In this document: in pieces, positions 15,753 to 20,161 of the stretch | Layout of the letters: each line of letters opens with the position of its first letter | Numbering within the stretch: position 1 is the stretch's first letter | DNA from: an uncultured bacterium | GTDB lineage: Bacteria; Cyanobacteriota; Vampirovibrionia; Gastranaerophilales; Gastranaerophilaceae | Assembly (NCBI GenBank): GCA_900314375.1 | Contig: OMVC01000159.1 | Span: 1 to 20,161 of the forward strand | DNA: 20,161 bases | Reading direction: 5' to 3' | Notes under the pieces: generated by a model | What the model was told of the DNA's origin: nothing | What the model saw: the letters and a program-made list of their open reading frames with translations, nothing else | Databases searched by the model: none | Translations under genes and position numbers: made by a program

Positions 15753-18256
15753 TATTTCAAGCTTAATATTTTATCTAATTTCATTCTATAGAAATCAACA
15801 TTGATATGTAATAATTCACCTATCTGTAATAATATATTTATAAATTTAATATCTTTATCTCTTTGTTCATCTTTATTGTTTTCTATAATGTCTCCGATAC
15901 GGTGATATATTTTATTATAATATATATTTTGAGCTTCGGTTAAATCAATTTGCAATTCTAACTTTTCTATAATATCAAACAGGTCAGAAATAGCTTCGGC
16001 TTGTTGATATTCAAAGCTTTTTGTTAATCTGTTTAAGTTTGTAATCAATCTTCTGCCAAAATTTTTGTTCGATGCAGAACGATCTATTTCTATTCCAATG
16101 CGTTTTGCTTCTATATTTATAGCCATAATTTGTTGAATAATTGATTCATCAACAAATCCGTTTGAGTCTTTTAATAAATCATTGTATCTTCTGGTTAAAG
16201 TGTACCCTGCTGATATTTTGAATTCGTCAGGAACTTCTAATCCTAAACTTTGCATGTGATATATTGAACTTTTGCCTTGATCATACATTTCTTCGTATCT
16301 GTTAGCAAATTTTTTCAACTGGTCTTTTAGAAGAATTTGTAAAATTTTCTTTCTTTCTTCAATAAATATATCCTTTAATGTAAAGTATTCTTTGCCGAAT
16401 TTTTCATCTAAAGCCCGTATTATTTCAGTTTGTGGAAGAAGGGCAAAAGTTTTTATAAGTGTGTTTTTTAAATCATTGTATTCTTCATGATTAGAAAACT
16501 CTTTAATAGCACAGTGGAAATCCCCATCGGAAAATTGCATAAGAGCAAATACAAGATTTGAGCGTTGAAGTGTTATTTTAGATGTAACTTCTATATTTCC
16601 GATAATAAAATGGGAATTCCCTTTTTCCACCATCTGGTAGTTGTTTCTTTTTACGCTATAGCAATATACATCTTCTTCTTCTTCAAATTCTTGATAAAGT
16701 GAAGATATTGCCCATAGGCAGGCAACTTCTTTTAACGAAACAACTGAAGGTTTAACCCATCTTTCGTAAATATCTTTGCCTGAACCAAATTCTTTAATAT
16801 TACTTTTTGCATTATCCAAAATATTTAAAAAGTTTTCTTCGTAGTTTTCTGATGTAAAGTTTGCAGCCAACTGCATTGCTCTTGCCGCATATTTCATTAT
16901 TTGGACAGTTTCAATACCTGATAATTCATTAAAGAACCAACCGCAGCTTGTATACATAAGCATCGTTTGACGCTCCATTTCCAGCAGTTCCATTGCACGA
17001 ACTTTTTCGGTTTCATCAAGTTCCTGTAAAAAATTATTTTTTTGGAAATTTTTAATAGTTTTATAATTTCTGTTAAGTATTACATCTATATATTTATTTC
17101 GGATTTCCCAAACATCAGCATTAAAATAGTTACGTCCTTCTTTTTCAAATAATTCTGCAAGTTTGTCACGCAGATAATCAAGAGCATCTCTTAATGGTTT
17201 TCTCCATTTTTGATTCCAGCCCGGTTGACCACCTGTAGAACATCCGCAATCTTCTTTCCATCTGCCGACTCCGTGGAAGCAGCTCCAAGACGAGGCTTGT
17301 TTTATGTCGGCTTCGTAATTGCTTTCACATTCTTCAAGATATTGCGCATAATTTGTTATAACAAAACCTTCGTCTGCCGCTTTAAGTTTCAATACATAAG
17401 ATAAAGCCATATCACCGAATTTTGTATGGTGCCCGTAACTTTCGCCGTCTGTTGCGATATTAACCAACTGCGGATAATCTCTTGTTTCAGAAACACCTTC
17501 TTTCAAACGTTTAATAAACTTGTTCCCGTCTTTTAGCAGTTCATCAAACGCAACAGAACGAGATATTGCTCCGTCGTAGAAGAATAAATTTATAGTTTTT
17601 GAAGGATCAGATTTTAAAGTATATTTGTAAGAACGTGCAGGATCAATGTTTCCCCAACTAACGTCTTGCCAGTCTTTTTCGCCTTTTTCTCTAACCCTTA
17701 GGGCTTGATATGGAGAAAGTATTGTAAATTTTATTCCGTTATCAATAAGGACTTTTAAGGTTTCATCGTCAACTGCTGTTTCTGCAAGCCACATTCCTTC
17801 AGGTTTTCTGCCAAATCGGTATTCAAAATCTCTAATTCCCCATTTTACTTGTGTTTCTTTATCTCTATAATTTGCTAATGGCATAATGATATGGTTATAA
17901 ACTTGCGCAATAGCATTACCATGTCCGTTATGAGCAGATATGCTGTCAATGTCAGCTTTTATTATTCTTTCGTATGTAAGCGGAGCATATATTTCCATCC
18001 AAGATAATAATGTCGGTCCGAAATTAAAGCTCATATAAGCATAGTTGTTAACAATATCAAGGATATTGTTTCTACTGTCTACAATTCTCGATACGGAATT
18101 GGGAGTATAACATTCTACACAAACTCTTTCATTCCAGTCGTGGCAAGGTAAAGCACTTTCTTGCAATTCAATAGCTTCCAACCAAGGATTTTCTCTTGGC
18201 GGTTGATAGAAATGTCCGTGTATTGTTAAATAGGTTTTATTTTGTTTAACTTCCAT
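15752..18256 (-). CDS. Glycoside hydrolase family 57 protein with DUF3536 C-terminal region
   Basis: An 834-residue protein of the GH57 alpha-amylase/glucanotransferase group, which act on alpha-1,4- or alpha-1,6-glucans by a retaining mechanism. The N-terminal half is the GH57 catalytic barrel. Conserved region 1 is TIHGHFYQPPREN (11-23). The nucleophile region is PEGMWLAETAVD with Glu159, and the acid/base region is ATDGESYGHHT with Asp270 as the likely general acid. Region SCFHGVGRWKEDCGC (326-339) adds three cysteines, a feature I associate with the GH57/DUF3536 subgroup. The second half (about 350-834) is helical and matches the length of DUF3536 proteins. No signal peptide, so it acts in the cytoplasm, perhaps on stored glycogen. 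The ATG at 18256 has AAGGAA upstream, and it follows the exported 168-residue gene by 23 bases on the same strand. The exact activity is not shown. Confidence 0.88.
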   Translation of the reverse strand: MEVKQNKTYLTIHGHFYQPPRENPWLEAIELQESALPCHDWNERVCVECYTPNSVSRIVDSRNNILDIVNNYAYMSFNFGPTLLSWMEIYAPLTYERIIKADIDSISAHNGHGNAIAQVYNHIIMPLANYRDKETQVKWGIRDFEYRFGRKPEGMWLAETAVDDETLKVLIDNGIKFTILSPYQALRVREKGEKDWQDVSWGNIDPARSYKYTLKSDPSKTINLFFYDGAISRSVAFDELLKDGNKFIKRLKEGVSETRDYPQLVNIATDGESYGHHTKFGDMALSYVLKLKAADEGFVITNYAQYLEECESNYEADIKQASSWSCFHGVGRWKEDCGCSTGGQPGWNQKWRKPLRDALDYLRDKLAELFEKEGRNYFNADVWEIRNKYIDVILNRNYKTIKNFQKNNFLQELDETEKVRAMELLEMERQTMLMYTSCGWFFNELSGIETVQIMKYAARAMQLAANFTSENYEENFLNILDNAKSNIKEFGSGKDIYERWVKPSVVSLKEVACLWAISSLYQEFEEEEDVYCYSVKRNNYQMVEKGNSHFIIGNIEVTSKITLQRSNLVFALMQFSDGDFHCAIKEFSNHEEYNDLKNTLIKTFALLPQTEIIRALDEKFGKEYFTLKDIFIEERKKILQILLKDQLKKFANRYEEMYDQGKSSIYHMQSLGLEVPDEFKISAGYTLTRRYNDLLKDSNGFVDESIIQQIMAINIEAKRIGIEIDRSASNKNFGRRLITNLNRLTKSFEYQQAEAISDLFDIIEKLELQIDLTEAQNIYYNKIYHRIGDIIENNKDEQRDKDIKFINILLQIGELLHINVDFYRMKLDKILSLK

Positions 18257-18279
18257 CTTATTCCTTATGATTTCATTAA

Positions 18280-18786
18280 TTATTCAATAACTTTTTCTTC
18301 TTTTTTAGGTGGATTTTTCTTTGTTAAAACTTTGAATGAATCAACATCCATCCAGGCATCGCCTAATGCGGAAGAAAATATGCGGCCACAAAATTCTACT
18401 TCGTCACCGGCATCTAAATCTATATGTTTTTCAGCAATTTCTTTTTTTAGAAAAATTTTCATTTCGGATAATGGTATATTGTGATTTTGAACATCCGGTC
18501 TTTGTATTAAAAATGTAATATACTTATCGGAGGCACGCATTGCTGCAGGATAGTCCAAGCCTAATGTTGAAAATTTATCGAATTTACCTTTAATTTTAAT
18601 GTATTTATTCATATATTTATTAGGAGAAGCGACAACGTCCAATGCTCCTACTTGTGTATATTGTATTGCAGGTGATGATACAGGTTTTGAAATGGTTGAG
18701 GTTGCAGCAAAACAATTGTGACCTATTATTGTTCCTGCAAAGCATAGAGTTATTGCTATAATTATTGTATTTAATTTTTTGTTCAT
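18280..18786 (-). CDS. Exported protein of unknown function, possible OB fold
   Basis: A 168-residue protein with a Sec signal peptide (MNKKLNTIIIAITLCFAGTI, likely cleavage near CFA-AT, residues 25-29). The mature domain alternates short beta strands: a YMNKYIKIKGKFDKF strand pair, a central YITFLIQRP strand, then AGDEVEFCGRIFSSALGDAWMDVDSFKVL. 'xGxxVxVxGxI ... Wxxxxxxxx' layouts like this recall periplasmic OB-fold proteins of the tRNA_anti-like kind, but this is a fold guess only. A Lys/Pro/Glu tail (KKNPPKKEEKVIE) ends it. The ATG at 18786 has an AGAGGT ribosome site. It is the first gene of a two-gene unit with the GH57 protein. As the two act in different compartments, the pairing may be only transcriptional. 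Confidence 0.8.
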   Translation of the reverse strand: MNKKLNTIIIAITLCFAGTIIGHNCFAATSTISKPVSSPAIQYTQVGALDVVASPNKYMNKYIKIKGKFDKFSTLGLDYPAAMRASDKYITFLIQRPDVQNHNIPLSEMKIFLKKEIAEKHIDLDAGDEVEFCGRIFSSALGDAWMDVDSFKVLTKKNPPKKEEKVIE

Positions 18787-18863
18787 ATTTACCTCTTATC
18801 TAAACATTTATATATTGATAGTTTAGCACATAATTTAAAATAAGGAAACTATCCTACTATATA

Positions 18864-18877
18864 TTTTGCATGCAAAA
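18864..18877. other. 14-bp perfect palindrome, possible operator
   Basis: TTTTGCATGCAAAA reads the same on both strands. It lies about 80 bases upstream of the exported OB-like gene, just beyond the PilZ terminator with which it overlaps by a few A. A dimeric regulator could bind there, but no second copy is seen in the window. Confidence 0.35.
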
Positions 18878-18906
18878 AGTCCTACAAAGTTATTTGTAGG
18901 ACTTTT
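18874..18906 (-). terminator. Rho-independent terminator of the PilZ gene
   Basis: A 14-bp perfect stem (AAAAGTCCTACAAA / TTTGTAGGACTTTT) with a GTTA loop. On the minus strand the stem is followed by five T in total. It starts about 18 bases after the PilZ gene's stop codon, so it ends that transcript. Confidence 0.85.
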
Positions 18907-18923
18907 CGTTTGCCAATAAATGA

Positions 18924-20161
18924 TTATTTATTGAATGTTATATTTTGAGTTCTTTCATCAAGAAGTACACTCAAGTATAACAATTGGTTTGCTGTTGAAG
19001 GATTGAGGTTAATGAATTTAGCCCCGGCCCTTGCGTTAGTTGCAGTAACAACTTTTACGTCAGCTTTTATGTCCAGATCTCCGTATATCAGGTGTACCGG
19101 TACAACATCTCCGGCTTTTAGTGTGTTGTTATGCATTAACGCGACACCGCCTCTGGATACGTCGATTAGGGCATTTATTCCATTGTCATTTCTTTCCATC
19201 ATTACCGGTAAATTGCTTTCTTTGATGTTAAATCTCATGAATTGTCGTTTATCAATTGATTCTATGCTATTATCATCAATTTTTCTGTTATAAAGTGCTT
19301 TACCGTCAGCATCACTGCTTATTGATGGGTCTGTAGGATCATCCGGTTCCGGTTCCACTGGAGGTTCCGTTGGCGGATCCGTTGGTGGATCTGTTGGAGG
19401 ATCCGTTGGCGGATCTGTTGGAGGATCCGTTGGAGGATCCGTTGGAGGATCCGTTGGTGGATCTGTTGGAGGATCCGTTGGAGGATCCGTTGGCGGTTCC
19501 GTTGGTGGATCCGTTGGAGGGTCCGTTGGTGGATCCGTTGGAGGGTCCGTTGGTGGATCTGTTGGCGGTTCCGTTGGAGGATCCGTTGGTGGATCTGTTG
19601 GCGGATCCGTTGGAGGGTCCGTTGGCGGATCAGTTGGTGGATCTGTTGGAGGATCCGTTGGCGGTTCCGTTGGAGGGTCCGTTGGTGGGTCCGTTGGTGG
19701 ATCCGTTGGCGGTTCCGTTGGTGGGTCCGTTGGTGGATCTGTTGGCGGATCAGTTGGTGGATCCGTTGGCGGATCCGTTGGTGGATCCGTTGGAGGGTCC
19801 GTTGGCGGATCTGTTGGCGGATCCGTTGGAGGTTCCGTTGGTGGATCCGTTGGCGGTTCCGTTGGTGGATCTGTTGGTGGTTCCGTTGGTGGATCTGTAG
19901 GAGGATCCGTTGGAGGATCAGTTGGTGGATCTGTTGGAGGATCCGTTGGAGGTTCCGTTGGTGGATCTGTTGGAGGTTCCGTTGGTGGATCCGTTGGCGG
20001 TTCCGTTGGAGGGTCCGTTGGTGGGTCCGTTGGTGGATCCGTTGGCGGATCTGTTGGAGGATCCGTTGGTGGATCTGTTGGCGGATCAGTTGGTGGGTCC
20101 GTTGGTGGATCCGTTGGTGGATCTGTTGGAGGGTCCGTTGGTGGATCTGTTGGAGGATCCG
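18924..20161 (-). CDS. PilZ-domain protein with giant Pro-Pro-Thr-Asp/Glu repeat, 5'-truncated by the window edge
   Basis: The frame is open from the window edge to TAA at 18926-18924; about 412 residues are visible and the start lies beyond 20161. The GTG at 19358 is an internal codon. The last ~105 residues are a PilZ domain, which binds cyclic di-GMP: RxxxR is present as RQFMR within KRQFMRFN, and [DN]xSxxG as DVSRGG, both complete. Upstream, a short acidic linker (EPEPDDPTDPSISSDADGK) leads into about 66 tandem tetrapeptides PPTD or PPTE, with no break in register over 800 bases. Such a repeat should be an extended, negatively charged rod or wall/envelope-spanning linker. A terminator follows. 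The domain at the missing N-terminus is the key unknown: it could be a membrane, surface or enzymatic module. A motility or envelope role through c-di-GMP is inference. Confidence 0.85.
   Translation of the reverse strand, partial: DPPTDPPTDPPTDPPTDPPTDPPTDPPTDPPTDPPTDPPTDPPTDPPTDPPTEPPTDPPTEPPTDPPTEPPTDPPTDPPTDPPTDPPTDPPTEPPTDPPTEPPTDPPTEPPTDPPTDPPTDPPTDPPTDPPTDPPTDPPTDPPTDPPTEPPTDPPTDPPTDPPTEPPTDPPTDPPTDPPTDPPTDPPTDPPTDPPTEPPTDPPTDPPTDPPTDPPTDPPTEPPTDPPTDPPTDPPTDPPTDPPTDPPTDPPTDPPTDPPTDPPTEPPVEPEPDDPTDPSISSDADGKALYNRKIDDNSIESIDKRQFMRFNIKESNLPVMMERNDNGINALIDVSRGGVALMHNNTLKAGDVVPVHLIYGDLDIKADVKVVTATNARAGAKFINLNPSTANQLLYLSVLLDERTQNITFNK
19361..20161 (-). repeat. 12-bp tandem repeat coding for (PPT[DE])n
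   Basis: About 66 back-to-back 12-bp units of plus-strand form GTTGGnGGnTCn, running off the right edge. All unit starts stay in phase; GTTGG recurs every 60 bases at the same offset from 19381 to 20101. Variation falls only on every third base (unit positions 6, 9, 12, and once position 3 at 19891-19893). In the minus frame of the PilZ gene all these are codon third positions, changing only GAT/GAC versus GAA (Asp/Glu). Confidence 0.95.

Noticed and set aside
19370..19900. Open plus-strand frame reading DPLxDPLxDPL over the 12-bp repeat
   Set aside because: It is a shadow. All six frames are open in this repeat, but the variable bases are third positions only in the minus-strand PPT[DE] frame, which is also continuous with the PilZ domain.
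19361..20161. 12-bp array as a CRISPR or non-coding satellite
   Set aside because: There are no spacers, the unit is far too short for CRISPR, and the variation follows codon structure.

Overview
The window is AT-rich (roughly one third G+C) and comes from a diderm bacterium, since it encodes a very large type V autotransporter with a C-terminal beta-barrel and several Sec-exported proteins. The set of genes (tandem PlsC acyltransferases, an alpha-phosphohexomutase, ArgS, a GH57/DUF3536 amylase-family protein, small secreted proteins of unknown family, an N/G/T-rich autotransporter and a PilZ protein) most resembles gut Gastranaerophilales (Vampirovibrionia/'Melainabacteria', non-photosynthetic relatives of Cyanobacteria). 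That assignment is inference from gene style and composition; there is no rRNA or other taxonomic marker here.

Layout, left to right. (1) 2-466: the 3' end of a HEAT-repeat-like gene, followed by a bidirectional terminator (503-531). (2) 553-1934, minus strand: two tandem PlsC-type acyltransferases, translationally coupled through a GTGA overlap. (3) 2034-4307: a long alpha-D-phosphohexomutase. (4) 4422-13227: one giant autotransporter gene, about 2,935 residues if intact, broken in its first kilobase by two apparent single-base losses. One lies just after the signal peptide (about 4517-4538) and the other in a run of seven G (5389-5395). It has its own promoter (4350-4378) and terminator. 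(5) 13305-15035: argS. (6) 15233-15715: a small secreted four-cysteine protein with a near-consensus promoter, ending in a terminator shared with the convergent operon. (7) 15752-18786, minus strand: a two-gene unit encoding an exported protein with a possible OB fold and then the GH57/DUF3536 protein. (8) 18924 to the right edge, minus strand: a protein with a canonical PilZ c-di-GMP-binding domain at its C-terminus, preceded by at least about 265 residues of uninterrupted Pro-Pro-Thr-Asp/Glu repeats that run off the window.

Most of the left and right flanks are housekeeping: phospholipid acylation, sugar-phosphate interconversion, tRNA charging and alpha-glucan metabolism. The accessory and most unusual parts are the autotransporter and the PPT(D/E)-PilZ protein. 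The autotransporter combines Pmp-like beta-helix repeats, a module recurring four times, and a tail of about 100 residues after the barrel. The phosphohexomutase and the GH57-family protein could both act in storage-glucan metabolism, but they are not co-transcribed. No intergenic stretch exceeds 300 bases. I see no tRNA, rRNA, CRISPR array or insertion sequence.
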